A DNA stretch of 44,266 nucleotides from Longimicrobium sp. (GCA_036389795.1 DASVWD010000118.1:1-44266); one strand, 5' to 3'. Shown: positions 1 to 8,979, counted from the first letter of the stretch. Numbers and translations: made by a program. Notes: generated by a model not told the origin, from the sequence alone.

Positions 1-58
1 CACCCATGTCGTGCTTTCGAGGGTTCGCGGACGGATGGTTGCTTCGACACCACCCATC

Positions 59-2875
59 TTACCGCGGCTCAAGAAGATGCGACATGGGTTCTTTCGTTCT
101 ATGCCCTCCAATGCTGATTTCAGGCGAATAACCAAGGATCAGAGCAGAGTTTATCGTGCATAAGTACCTAACGCTCTGCTCAATTGCATCGAACTCCAGA
201 CGCCAGACGTCTGAACCATCGATAGAAGGCAAAATTGTCTGTTCAAACCAGCTTCTCCATTCCAATAGATCTCCCTGCCCAGAGCTATTCAATAGGGAAA
301 CTCCGAGACGAGTGAAGGACCGTAGCAATGGAGTGACCACCATCTGCGCATTTGTGGCATCAACGAACAGGCGACTCGCAGCCGGCCTTATGCCTCCGCC
401 ACGAACGTCGACCGCGAACCCTCCGCGCCCCAAGAAAAATTCTTCTCGCTCGGCTGTCCCGGTCATAGGATCCCAGGAAACAATACCCGCTGGCAATCGA
501 ATCCCGTATAGGGCTAGTGCTTCAGTTGAATGGAAAAAACTAAACTCTCTCGCTAGGTCAACTTCGCGATCTGCCCATTCCATCCCCCCACGTAGTAGCG
601 CCTCAGCGGCCACCTTATCAGCATACCAAGGGATGGAATTCCGAGTGTCGTTCTTCAGCGATCTAAGGATCGCGAGTTGCTCGTCAGATGAGAAATTGCT
701 CCAAGCATGTGAAAAATATGGACTATCGAGCCCGTCGAAGGGGTTAGTCAATGTCGCAATCCCATCAGCAATCCTGGCAATTAAATCGGAACGAGTTATC
801 TTCAAATTAGATCTTCGGGCGCGATAGAGTTGGTTCACCTCCCCAACAAAAGAGGCAGCGCCTGAACAACTAAGATAACGTCCGATCTCCAGGTAACCAC
901 TTGATAGGCGAGCTTCGCCGGCCTCTCCGCGTAATAACCAGACCCATGCTTGTCCATCCAAATGTGAAGCGAACTCATATTGATCCAGCGGTACACGCAC
1001 AGGGACAAGGAGGGAATCTAATACTTTCGTAACACCCTGCTCATCAGTGTGTATCCGCATATCCCTGCCGAACTTGTCCAGTGCGCTGGGCTTGAGCTCT
1101 TCGTTACGCCATCTCCGTGTTGTAATCACGTTAACTTCACCGGAACTGCCGCGATATATACGCGTTTCGTATTCCACGTTTACAGCGAACAGATCAAGCA
1201 CCTTCAATACATCGATTTCGATGTCGGGGCGCAGATGCACGGTGATCCTCGTCCCCGGAAATCTCGGCGGCCCTTCTTCGGCGTCGCTGACAGGGCGTGC
1301 GGGAAAGTCGGTGCGCTCGGGCTCGGGGAGTTGCTGGATAGTGGAGTACTTTGTCGGGCCCTCAATCTCAATGTGGAGCGGCTGGCTTCCTACGCGGTAG
1401 GTCTCCACCTTGAACCTGTCCGCGACCATAAAGCAGGAGAGGATACCGATGCCAAACTGTGAGGTTGCCTCCAACTCGACGCCGGCTTCCGCGAGCCGCT
1501 GTCGCTCCACGTCGAACTCGGGGGATTTGTAGTAACTGCGGCCGACGCGCATGAAGTAGTTCTCGACGATCCGCCGCGACATCCCCATTCCGTTGTCTTG
1601 GAACACGATGCGCGGGTCCTTTGAATTGTCGGAGTAATCCCACACCGCGATGCGGGCCTCGTACGGCGCGCCGGCGGCCTTCGCGTGCGCCTCGCGGGTA
1701 CGACAGGCGTCGAGGGCGTTCTGGAGCAACTCGCGGAGGAAGAGACTGGGGTCCGGGTACAGGCTCTTGTCCATCAGCAGCTGCATGATCCGCTCGTAGT
1801 CCAGCTGGAAGCGGAACGCGCCCGCCAAGTAGCTCCGGTCCTCCATCTCCACCTGCCGCCGGTCCACCACCGGCGGCAGGTTCAGCTCGTAGCGCTCGGC
1901 GACGGGCTTCGGCGCCTCCCTGACCAGCACGCGGCAATCGCGCAGTTCGGCGTCGATCCAGTCCAGGAACTCCATCACGGCCACGTAGAACGCCGGGTGT
2001 GTGCACGGAGCCGCGTACCTCACCTCGTGCTCGTCCACGTGCCAGCCCTTCACCTGAAGGTGCTTGTTCCACTCCTCCCACGACTTCTCTTCGGTGAAGG
2101 CCAGGTGCTGGAAGACGGACACAGGCGTGCGTGACCGGTCGAAGTCCATGATGTCGGCCAGCCGGAGACAGCACGCCAGATATTGTTCGTTCACCGGGAC
2201 GCCGGGGAGTGGGCGGTTGGTCGCTAGACGGGCGACCGCCTTCTCCGGATTGCGCGGGTCGTTGCTCTCCAGCACACCCCACCCGTGGCTCTCGCAGACG
2301 CGCAGCACGGCGGGCGTTAGGTCCGTTCCGCGGAACTCCAACTTTCCCGCCAAGTGCTTCCTGACCACGTCCGCCGCGCGCTCCGGGTGCAGGCGGCGGA
2401 AGTATTCCGCCAGCAGCGCATCTTGGAGCGTGGCGGCGCGCAGGTGCTCGCCAGCCGCACGAGCCTTTGCCAGCAGCGCTGCGCGCTCTCCCTGTCCCGC
2501 CTCGAACCGTCGGTACCCGTCCGACACGAGCGCTGCCGTCTTCTCCGCGTCCGAAACGTACATCCCGGAGTCGTGGAGGAGCGCAGAGAGCGCCAGGATT
2601 GTTAGTTCTACCGCGTTCAGCCGCTTTAGCGTCTTCACGGGGATGAACCTCCCCATCAGGTCGATCAGGTTGCGGCTGTGCTGGATGTCGTGCTCCGTAT
2701 ATTGCCTGAACGTCTGCGGTATCTGCTTGAGTAGCGGTCCGATCGTCTCTGCCGCGCCGAGCACCATCGCGACGAGCTGCTCTACCTCAGCCTTCGAGAT
2801 GTCGTCCCGCCCCGCGCTTCGGCGAAGGTGGTTGAGCAGCGGGAGATTGGCGATCTGGTCGGCGTAGTGGGCCAT
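59..2875 (-). CDS. HD-domain protein fused to Hsp90-like GHKL ATPase
   Basis: The protein has two parts. Residues about 30-330 hold an HD-type metal-binding domain: a YTEHDIQH stretch (His about 62 and 66), LLHDSGM (His-Asp about 101-102) and a later LRLADIMDFD motif. Residues about 380-700 hold a GHKL/Hsp90-type ATPase with N-box RELLQNALDA, the DNGMGM ATP-lid motif near 427 and SQFGIGILS near 475. The C-terminal 300 residues are not recognised. HD plus Hsp90-like fusions are known as predicted effector/chaperone proteins of bacterial conflict systems; the actual activity here is unknown. No good Shine-Dalgarno precedes either start: this ATG opens MAHYADQI, and an in-frame ATG at 2989 would add 38 residues. 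The gene lies 160 bp behind the amidoligase gene on the same strand. The 3' half (about 59-1600) is noticeably less GC-rich than all neighbours, suggesting transfer. Confidence 0.82.
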   Translation of the reverse strand: MAHYADQIANLPLLNHLRRSAGRDDISKAEVEQLVAMVLGAAETIGPLLKQIPQTFRQYTEHDIQHSRNLIDLMGRFIPVKTLKRLNAVELTILALSALLHDSGMYVSDAEKTAALVSDGYRRFEAGQGERAALLAKARAAGEHLRAATLQDALLAEYFRRLHPERAADVVRKHLAGKLEFRGTDLTPAVLRVCESHGWGVLESNDPRNPEKAVARLATNRPLPGVPVNEQYLACCLRLADIMDFDRSRTPVSVFQHLAFTEEKSWEEWNKHLQVKGWHVDEHEVRYAAPCTHPAFYVAVMEFLDWIDAELRDCRVLVREAPKPVAERYELNLPPVVDRRQVEMEDRSYLAGAFRFQLDYERIMQLLMDKSLYPDPSLFLRELLQNALDACRTREAHAKAAGAPYEARIAVWDYSDNSKDPRIVFQDNGMGMSRRIVENYFMRVGRSYYKSPEFDVERQRLAEAGVELEATSQFGIGILSCFMVADRFKVETYRVGSQPLHIEIEGPTKYSTIQQLPEPERTDFPARPVSDAEEGPPRFPGTRITVHLRPDIEIDVLKVLDLFAVNVEYETRIYRGSSGEVNVITTRRWRNEELKPSALDKFGRDMRIHTDEQGVTKVLDSLLVPVRVPLDQYEFASHLDGQAWVWLLRGEAGEARLSSGYLEIGRYLSCSGAASFVGEVNQLYRARRSNLKITRSDLIARIADGIATLTNPFDGLDSPYFSHAWSNFSSDEQLAILRSLKNDTRNSIPWYADKVAAEALLRGGMEWADREVDLAREFSFFHSTEALALYGIRLPAGIVSWDPMTGTAEREEFFLGRGGFAVDVRGGGIRPAASRLFVDATNAQMVVTPLLRSFTRLGVSLLNSSGQGDLLEWRSWFEQTILPSIDGSDVWRLEFDAIEQSVRYLCTINSALILGYSPEISIGGHRTKEPMSHLLEPR

Positions 2876-3034
2876 GAGGGGCTGAATCAACACAAGGATG
2901 TTAGGGGAGGCGACTGAGAACCGCTCGGATGGAACGAGAAAAGCTAGAGCGAGTCCTCGCGAGGAGCAACAATTGAGAGCGTGGCTCATGCTACTACGCT
3001 CGTGTGCCGACCGCCTCGCCGCTCACGCGCTTCT

Positions 3035-5983
3035 TCACAGCCCCCGCCCCGCCCACGGCTCGTTCGCCTCCAGGCAGTCCATCAACTCGATGTAGATGCG
3101 GCGCGCGGCCTCGGTGAAGTCCTCGTCGCTGGCGTCGGCGAAGGGGAGGAGGGCGGCGCGGATGCGCTCGGAGAGGGTGCCGGTCTCGATCACCCGCTCC
3201 ACCAGGTCCAGGTACGGCGCCTCGGCCGGCTGGACGACCGTGCGCGCGCCCTCCAGCAGCCGGCGCAATACGTCGCGCACGTCGGCGCGCCCCGTCTCGT
3301 CGCGCTCCACCTCCAGGTGCGGGGCGGCGACCACGGCCGCGCTCCCGCGGTGGATCGACTCGCGGAAGTCCTCCACCAGCACCTCGTGCGGCGGCAGCCG
3401 GGTCCGCCCGGCGAGGAGCTCCCCGGTGAGGTGCTGCAGCGCGGAGCGCACGAAGGCGGCGACCGCCACGTCCATCTTCACGCACTCCTGCGTGTCCAGC
3501 ACCCGCACCTCCATCGCCCGGCGGCTGAAGCGCAGGATGGCGCCGCGCGTGTTGAAGAACTCGTGGCGGATGTGCTCCGTCCCCGGCTTCTTCAGCCGGT
3601 CGAGCGCGGCGTACATCGGCTGCAGGACGTCGCGCCGGTACGCGGCGAAGCTGTCCACGTACTCCGGCACGATCTGGCCGCAGCTCTCGGGGATGCGCGC
3701 CTGGTGCCGGAGGATCCACGCCATGCGCGCGTCCGCCGCCTCCTGCAGGTCTCCGTCGTGCATCGGGCTGCTGGCGGCCAGGGCGGGGAGGTAGGGGACG
3801 AGGAGCGCGGCCGCCGTGTGCATCGCCATCGTCTCGCGCTCGCTCCCGAAGGGGAGGTTCAGGTGCGCGGCGTGCACGTTCATCCACCCGTGCGTGCGCA
3901 CGTCGAAGAGCTGCGCGTAGGTGGTGTAGATGCGCAGCCCCGAGCGCGTCCACAGCCGCCCCTTCCGCGGGTCGAACCAGGGGTGCATCCCCGTGGGCAT
4001 CAGGCGCGCGTCGAACTCGTCGCGCAGCACCGCGGCGAAGCGCTGCAGCCCCTCCACCAGCGCGGCCTCGGCGTCCGCCAGCGAGCGCACCGGCTCCATC
4101 GTCTTCACCTCGAAGACGTGGTCGGCGATCTCGTTGGAGAAGCCCACCGCCCCCAGGTCCACGTCGCTCACCCCGCGCCCCGCCAGCACGCGGAAGGCGG
4201 GCTCCACCAGGGCAACCACGTTCAGGTCGCGGTCCACCGTGGGGTACTCCAGCTCCATCCCCGCCACCTCGAAGGCCCGCCACCTCCCCCCGCCGCCCGA
4301 AGCCGGCGCCACGCGGATCGGCGCGCGCATCCGCCGGAGCGCGGGCTCCGGCTCGTCGTCCCCCGGCGCGTCCGGCGCGGCGGGGGACACCTCCTCCACG
4401 CGGCGGACGAAGTACTCCACCAGGTCCTCGTAGACGGCGTTGCCGTCGGCCGTGTCCTCGTAGCCCACGTCGAGGTTGGGGTTGTCGTTGACCTCGATCA
4501 CCACCGGCCCGCGCGGCGTCTCCTTGAGGTCCACCCCGTAGAGCCCGTCGCCGATCAGCCGCGCCGCCCGGAGCGCCGTCTCCACCACCTCGGGCGGCGC
4601 CTCCCCGCGCGGCACGGCCTGCACCTTCCCGTAGCGCTCCGTCCCCCGCGTCTCGGTGCGGATCTGCCAGTGCCCGCGCGCCATGTGGTAGCGCGCCGCG
4701 AAGAGGAGCCGCCCCCCCAGCACGGTGACCCGCCAGTCGAACTCCGTGGGCAGCCACTCCTGCGCGATCAGCAGCGGCGAGCGGCGCAGCATCTCCCGCG
4801 CGCGCTCGAGGTACACCTCGCGCGACTCGCACTTGTGCACCGCCGCCGAGAACGAGCCGTCGGGGAGCTTGAGCACGAACGGCAGCCCCAGCTCCTCCAC
4901 CTGCTCCCACGGCGTGTGGGCGGTGAGGATGAGCGTCCGGGGCGTCGGCACCTCCTCGCGGCGGAGCAGCTCTTCCAGGAACACCTTGTTGGAGCAGCGG
5001 ATGATCGACTGCGAGTCGTCGACCACCGGCATGTCGAGCGCCTCGGCGCGCAGCGCGAACTGGAACGCCGGCTGGCTGACGCCGGTGAGCGCGCGGATGA
5101 AGAGCGCGTCGTACTCGGGGAGCTTGCGCAGGTCGCCCAGCCCGATGCGGTGCGCGTGCACGTTCATCCGCGCCGCCACGCGCTCCAGCCGGTCGATCGT
5201 CTCGGGGGACGAGGGGCTGAACGGGTCGCCGGGGTCCACGAGGACGGCCAGCGAGGCGCGCACCGTCTCGCGCGGGGCCTCTCTCCCGCGGCGGAGCACG
5301 CGCTGCTGGTCGGCCAGCGCCCCGCCCAGCCTCACCCGCTCCTCGGGGTGGAGGTGGTGCGGCGGCACGGCGGCCACCCGCGTCACCTTCCAGCACTCCT
5401 CCTCGTGCACCAGCTGCAGCCGCAGCACCGGCGCCGGCCACTCGCGGTAGACGGCCAGCGCCGCCCGCCCGAAGCGCGCGTCCGGGCAGCCGCCCAGGTA
5501 CACCAGCGTCTCCACCACCTCGTCGGGCCGCGCCTCGCGGTAGCGCTCCTCCCCCTCCTCGCGCCAGCACACCAGCGGCGCGGGGAAAGGGCGCCGCGTC
5601 GTCTCCTCCTCGCCGCAGTCCGGGTCCGGCTCGGCGGGCGGCGGCAGGCCCAGGGCGCGGCGGCGCGCGCGCATGTCGCCCGCGTCGACCGTGTCCACCC
5701 CCGCCTCCTGCAGGGCGCGGAAGCAGCCGTACGGCTCGGCCAGCCCCTGGATCGTCTCCACGGTGGGGATCACCGGCTGCCCGCGCGCGTCGGCCAGGAG
5801 CGAGACGTAGTAGCCCTTGCTCCCGTAGCGGGTGGAGCGGCAGAGGTTCACCACCACCGTGCGGCGGTCGGCCAGCTCCTCGCCGCCCTCCAGGTAGCGG
5901 TCGGCGTCGACGACGGACTCGGGCGGAAGGGCGGCGGCGTCCTGCGGATGGGAGACCACGACGAGCACGCGCCTGCGGCTCAC
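3035..5983 (-). CDS. Fused RLAN/RimK-like ATP-grasp ligase and GCS2 amidoligase
   Basis: A 982-residue protein predicted to form peptide or amide bonds using ATP. Residues about 1-200 match the RimK-like ATP-grasp N-terminal (RLAN) domain, with VVNLCRSTRYGSKGYYVSLL. Residues about 290-500 form an ATP-grasp ligase: FVLKLPDGSFS (nucleotide lysine), EWLPTEFDWRVTVL, and the metal-binding end GVDLKE...VIEVNDNPNLD. Residues about 580-960 are a glutamate-cysteine ligase family 2 (GCS2) domain starting with GMELEYPTVD and containing EVKTMEP and GMHPWFDP. In many genomes these two ligases are separate genes; here they are one chain. The start is GTG at 5983, preceded by GGAGGTG, and it overlaps the stop of the upstream peptidase gene as GTGA, so translation is probably coupled. 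A longer reading frame extends upstream but would run through the peptidase gene. Substrates are not predictable; family assignment is firm, pathway role is inference. Confidence 0.9.
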   Translation of the reverse strand: MSRRRVLVVVSHPQDAAALPPESVVDADRYLEGGEELADRRTVVVNLCRSTRYGSKGYYVSLLADARGQPVIPTVETIQGLAEPYGCFRALQEAGVDTVDAGDMRARRRALGLPPPAEPDPDCGEEETTRRPFPAPLVCWREEGEERYREARPDEVVETLVYLGGCPDARFGRAALAVYREWPAPVLRLQLVHEEECWKVTRVAAVPPHHLHPEERVRLGGALADQQRVLRRGREAPRETVRASLAVLVDPGDPFSPSSPETIDRLERVAARMNVHAHRIGLGDLRKLPEYDALFIRALTGVSQPAFQFALRAEALDMPVVDDSQSIIRCSNKVFLEELLRREEVPTPRTLILTAHTPWEQVEELGLPFVLKLPDGSFSAAVHKCESREVYLERAREMLRRSPLLIAQEWLPTEFDWRVTVLGGRLLFAARYHMARGHWQIRTETRGTERYGKVQAVPRGEAPPEVVETALRAARLIGDGLYGVDLKETPRGPVVIEVNDNPNLDVGYEDTADGNAVYEDLVEYFVRRVEEVSPAAPDAPGDDEPEPALRRMRAPIRVAPASGGGGRWRAFEVAGMELEYPTVDRDLNVVALVEPAFRVLAGRGVSDVDLGAVGFSNEIADHVFEVKTMEPVRSLADAEAALVEGLQRFAAVLRDEFDARLMPTGMHPWFDPRKGRLWTRSGLRIYTTYAQLFDVRTHGWMNVHAAHLNLPFGSERETMAMHTAAALLVPYLPALAASSPMHDGDLQEAADARMAWILRHQARIPESCGQIVPEYVDSFAAYRRDVLQPMYAALDRLKKPGTEHIRHEFFNTRGAILRFSRRAMEVRVLDTQECVKMDVAVAAFVRSALQHLTGELLAGRTRLPPHEVLVEDFRESIHRGSAAVVAAPHLEVERDETGRADVRDVLRRLLEGARTVVQPAEAPYLDLVERVIETGTLSERIRAALLPFADASDEDFTEAARRIYIELMDCLEANEPWAGRGL

Positions 5984-6762
5984 GCGCGCACCTCCGCCGG
6001 CCACACCTCCAGCAGCACGGCGTCGTAGGTGACGTCGCCCAGCAGGATCGAGTTGATGAGCCGCTCGGCGTTCACCCAGATGCGCGCCTCGGCCGCGTCG
6101 GGGAAGTACTCGAACGGGTCGAGGACGACGAGCCGCCGCCCCCACTGGTCGTAGCCGCTGATCACCACGAAGTGGCCGGTGGGGTCGCCGCGCACGTCGT
6201 CGTCCACCGACCGGTCGAGCATCTCGTCCCAGCGCTCGCGGGGGTGGCGGTAGAGGTAGGTGGCCGAGAGCCCGGCCAGGATCGGGTGCTCGCGGTCGAT
6301 GATGCGCTTCAGCAGCGAGGGCGTCAGCTCGTCGAACGCCAGCTCGCCTCCCATCTCCAGGAAGCGGATGTAGGCGCGGGCGGCGCGCAGGCGCTTGGCG
6401 TCCTGCAAAAAGGGGAAGCGCGCGTGGATCTTTTCCGCCAGCTGGTCGCGCGGCAGCTGCTCCCAGGTGGGGTCGAAGATGCGCAGGTCGTACGAGTAGA
6501 TGCGCGCGCGGAAGCCCCGCTTGAGCGCCGCGATGCCCAGGAAGACGGCCAGCGTCCCCCCGTCCTCGTTGCGCTCCAGCGCGTTGACGATCTCGTCCAT
6601 GTCCACCTGCAGCCCGTAGAAGTCGTAGACCTTCCGCAGGCAGGTGGGCCCGCACGACACGTCGTCGGGCTGCACGAAGCGCCGCACGGGGAGCTCGTGC
6701 GAGCTGCGCGAGTCCCGCGTGGCGCGCTCGTCCGGGGCGAGCACCGGGGGCGCGAACGCCAT
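5980..6762 (-). CDS. C39-like papain-fold cysteine peptidase
   Basis: A 260-residue protein of the peptidase C39-like family. The expected catalytic set is visible: Gln31 and Cys37 in QPDDVSCGPTC, His197 in TGHFVVISGY and Asp215 in VVLDPFEY. There is no signal peptide or transmembrane segment, and none of the ABC-transporter parts found in bacteriocin exporters, so it probably works in the cytoplasm. It is the first gene of a two-gene unit with the ATP-grasp/GCS2 fusion and overlaps it by four bases. That context suggests it trims, hydrolyses or transfers the peptide product of the ligase, which is inference. The start ATG at 6762 is supported by AGGAGAGG seven bases upstream; an upstream in-frame ATG at 6837 has no such signal. 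Confidence 0.85.
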   Translation of the reverse strand: MAFAPPVLAPDERATRDSRSSHELPVRRFVQPDDVSCGPTCLRKVYDFYGLQVDMDEIVNALERNEDGGTLAVFLGIAALKRGFRARIYSYDLRIFDPTWEQLPRDQLAEKIHARFPFLQDAKRLRAARAYIRFLEMGGELAFDELTPSLLKRIIDREHPILAGLSATYLYRHPRERWDEMLDRSVDDDVRGDPTGHFVVISGYDQWGRRLVVLDPFEYFPDAAEARIWVNAERLINSILLGDVTYDAVLLEVWPAEVRA

Positions 6763-6900
6763 CTTCCCTCTCCTAAGACCGATCCAACCGGCGAAGGCGC
6801 TTCCACTTGCGCCGCGAAGCCCCGGCGAGCGGAGCAACGCCCGTACCAGCGGGCGTCTCCGGACACGGGCGCCACCCCGCGTCTCTCCCGATCACGAAAG

Positions 6901-6964
6901 CCTCACACGGAGGAAACGGAGTCAACGGAGAACAGCAGGGGTTCTCCGTTGACTCCGTGTGAGG
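6901..6964. repeat. Inverted repeat, CACGGAG/CGCAGAG family, copy 1
   Basis: Imperfect palindrome running from CCTCACACGGAG to CTCCGTGTGAGG, with arms made of ACGGAG-like units. It begins 20 nt after the stop of the minus-strand gene at 6985 and would fold into a long hairpin in the transcript. It is one of seven related elements in this window, all just behind stop codons; likely a terminator or 3'-end element. Confidence 0.8.
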
Positions 6965-6984
6965 CTTTTCGGTAGAGGTTCGAA

Positions 6985-7791
6985 TCACACCCCGCAGCCG
7001 GCGGTGGCGAGCACCTGCTTGCGCAGCCCCGACAGCCGGTACACGGTGGTCCAGCCGCCCTCGTAGTACTGGCCGCGCGCGACGATCTCGTAGACGCCGT
7101 CGCCGTCCAGGTCCAGCACGGCGGCCAGGGAGTAGCGGTTGAGGATCTCCTCGTCGCTCGTTTTGGGGTGGTACTCCTCCTCCAGCATCACCGTGCGGAC
7201 GGCGCCCGCGACCACCTTGCGGACGAAGAGGAGCGAGTAGTCGCCCGCCTCCACCCGGATCCCGCGGTCGGTGCGGCCCGAGTGCGCGGAGATGATCATC
7301 TCGTCGGTGCCGTCGCCCTCCAGGTCCACACGCGTGGCCCCGGTCATCCGCACGCTCGGGTCGGCGATGCCGTGGCGGGCCAGCATCTGGCGGACGGACG
7401 CGACCCAGGGGTCCGAGGCCGGGTACACCTGCCGGGCCGGGCGGGGGAGCGCGTCCCCGGCCCCGCCGACGGCCACCTCGCCGCCCTGGCGCGCCGGCGA
7501 GAGCCCCACCGAGTAGGTGTCGGGGCAGGGGTCCTCGATCGACTTCGGCCGGCTCCCCGCCGACTCGCCCAGCAGCCGGCCGGCGCCGTAGACGCGGTAG
7601 CGCTCCCGCCCGCGCAGCAGGCGGGCCACCTGCTCCCCCGGCCGCCAGGCGCCGTTCACCGTGCCGCCCAGCAGGTAGCCGCTCTTCGCGTCCACCACCG
7701 GCCGCACCCGCGGCTGCGGCGCGCCGCCCACCCCCGCCGCCAGCAGCACCGCGCACCCCGCCAGCCGCACCGCGACGCAGGATCGCCGCAT
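6985..7791 (-). CDS. Secreted protein with VCBS/FG-GAP-like repeats
   Basis: A 268-residue exported protein of unknown function. The N-terminus MRRSCVAVRLAGCAVLLAAG is a signal peptide. Two calcium-loop-like segments, DLEGDGTDEMIIS and DLDGDGVYEIVARG, resemble the DxDGDGxxE repeats of VCBS/FG-GAP beta-propellers, but only two are present so a full propeller is unlikely. The start at 7791 is chosen because GGAGGTGG lies just upstream and the signal peptide begins there; the frame stays open further upstream into a repeat tract. The gene follows the dihaem cytochrome gene on the same strand, separated by a terminator-like hairpin, so it is probably transcribed on its own. A hairpin repeat closes the gene downstream. 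Confidence 0.72.
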   Translation of the reverse strand: MRRSCVAVRLAGCAVLLAAGVGGAPQPRVRPVVDAKSGYLLGGTVNGAWRPGEQVARLLRGRERYRVYGAGRLLGESAGSRPKSIEDPCPDTYSVGLSPARQGGEVAVGGAGDALPRPARQVYPASDPWVASVRQMLARHGIADPSVRMTGATRVDLEGDGTDEMIISAHSGRTDRGIRVEAGDYSLLFVRKVVAGAVRTVMLEEEYHPKTSDEEILNRYSLAAVLDLDGDGVYEIVARGQYYEGGWTTVYRLSGLRKQVLATAGCGV

Positions 7792-7819
7792 TCTCCACCT
7801 CCGTCCCAGGACCACCGCC

Positions 7820-7859
7820 CAAGATAAAAGTGCGTGGATGCCTCCGCACCCACGCACTT
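7820..7859 (-). terminator. Rho-independent terminator of the dihaem cytochrome gene
   Basis: Read on the minus strand, a perfect 10-bp stem (AAGTGCGTGG with CCACGCACTT, arms 7850-7859 and 7828-7837) with a 12-nt loop is followed by TTTTATCTT. It lies about 25 nt behind the stop codon at 7885. One arm is part of the heptamer repeat tract, so the repeat has supplied part of the terminator. Confidence 0.75.
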
Positions 7860-7880
7860 CGCACTTCGCACTTCGCACTG
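7853..7880. repeat. Heptamer tandem repeat CGCACTT, 4 units
   Basis: Three copies of CGCACTT and one CGCACTG in perfect 7-nt register. On the coding strand the tract reads as AGTGCGA units and starts four bases after the stop codon of the cytochrome gene (7885). Four other minus-strand genes in this window have the same kind of tract at their stop codon. Confidence 0.85.
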
Positions 7881-7884
7881 CAGT

Positions 7885-8787
7885 TCAGGCCTTCGGCGTC
7901 TCCTTCGCCGGCACCGTGCGCAGGTACATCCACAGCGCGCGGATCTCGTCGTCGGTCATCCGGCCGCTGGAGGCCCAGGGCATGGAGGCGTCGATCGCGG
8001 TGCCGCTGGGGCGGACCCCGGTGCGCAGGGCGCGGAAGAAGTCGGCCTCGCTCCAGTTCCCGAGCGCGGCCGGGGCCGGCGTCAGGTTGGCGGCCGGCGG
8101 ACCATTCGGGTCGTGCGAGGGCGCGCCCGCCAGGTCGGCGCCGTGGCACCCGGTGCACCCGCCCACCGTCGCCAGGTACCTGCCGTACTCGACGGTGACG
8201 CCCGGGGCGGCGGGCAGGCGCGGCGCGGAGTGGTCCATCTTCTCCGCCGGGACCAGCGGGAGCTGGCCGGCCATGTAGAGGGCGCGGCCCAGCGTGCGGA
8301 TCTCCGAGGCCGGCAGCTCGTTGTCCACCGGCGGCACCGTGCGCAGGTAGGCGATGATGGCGGCCACGTCCTGGTCGGAGAAGTGGTAGAACTCGGTGGA
8401 CGGCATGATGAAGAGCCCGCGCCCGTCCTGCCCGACGCCGTGGCGGATGGCGCGCTCCAGCGCCGCGTCGTCGTACTTCGCCAGCACGCCGCCCCGGCCT
8501 GAGGTGAGGTTGCTGGCGATGACCGTCCCCAGCGGGCCGGCATCGAGGAACCGCGTCCCGCCCAGGTTCGCCCCGTGGCAGTCGCCGCACTTGCCCACCG
8601 CGGTGGCCAGGTGCCGCCCGCGCTCCACCAGTCCCGGCGCGGGCTGCACGGAAAGCGGCGCGGCGGCGATCTGCAGCTCGCGCCGGAAGCGCATCTCGCT
8701 GGCGGCGTACACCACCGCGACGGCGGCGAGCACCACCGCGACCAGGCCGCCGACGCCGATGCCGGTTCGTTTGATCCACTTGCGCAT
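7885..8787 (-). CDS. Membrane-anchored dihaem cytochrome c
   Basis: A 300-residue cytochrome c with two haem-binding motifs, CGDCH at residues 67-71 and CTGCH at 211-215, each followed by a class-I cytochrome c fold (distal Met candidates in IMPST and SMPWA). An N-terminal hydrophobic segment at about residues 10-29 without a clear cleavage site would hold it on the periplasmic face of the membrane. Two-domain proteins like this commonly pass electrons between a dehydrogenase or quinol oxidase and a terminal oxidase; the partner here is not encoded next door, although a caa3 oxidase operon lies 7 kb away. The start has GGAG nine bases upstream. A sigma70-like promoter is visible about 160 bp upstream and a terminator with heptamer repeats follows. 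Confidence 0.88.
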   Translation of the reverse strand: MRKWIKRTGIGVGGLVAVVLAAVAVVYAASEMRFRRELQIAAAPLSVQPAPGLVERGRHLATAVGKCGDCHGANLGGTRFLDAGPLGTVIASNLTSGRGGVLAKYDDAALERAIRHGVGQDGRGLFIMPSTEFYHFSDQDVAAIIAYLRTVPPVDNELPASEIRTLGRALYMAGQLPLVPAEKMDHSAPRLPAAPGVTVEYGRYLATVGGCTGCHGADLAGAPSHDPNGPPAANLTPAPAALGNWSEADFFRALRTGVRPSGTAIDASMPWASSGRMTDDEIRALWMYLRTVPAKETPKA

Positions 8788-8950
8788 GAAGGTCGTCTCC
8801 GTCGGGGAAAGCGGGAGGGGGAAGCGAAGCGCCGCGGCCCGGGAGGTCGAGCCGGCGCGCGGAGGAGCGGGTGTCGGTGCGGGGCGATGCCCGGAGCGGG
8901 CCGGAGCTGCGGAAGCCGGAGCGGCCGGTGGACGCGCTCCGGAGCGCTAC

Positions 8951-8979
8951 AGGGTAAACGGCCGGTGGCGGCGCGTCAA
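8951..8979 (-). promoter_or_regulatory. Predicted sigma70-type promoter for the dihaem cytochrome
   Basis: On the minus strand TTGACG (8979-8974) and TACCCT (8956-8951) are separated by exactly 17 bp. The predicted transcript would start near 8944 and have a leader of about 157 nt before the ATG at 8787. The region 8788-8950 shows no other gene. Confidence 0.5.

Noticed and set aside
2981-6028. 1015-codon plus-strand reading frame
   Set aside because: Antisense to the amidoligase gene; composition dominated by Arg, His, Val, Leu typical of shadow frames in GC-rich DNA, with no domain motif.
5984-6655. N-terminal extension of the ligase frame by 224 codons
   Set aside because: It lies wholly inside the peptidase gene in another frame; GTG at 5983 with GGAGGTG and the GTGA overlap explain the true start.
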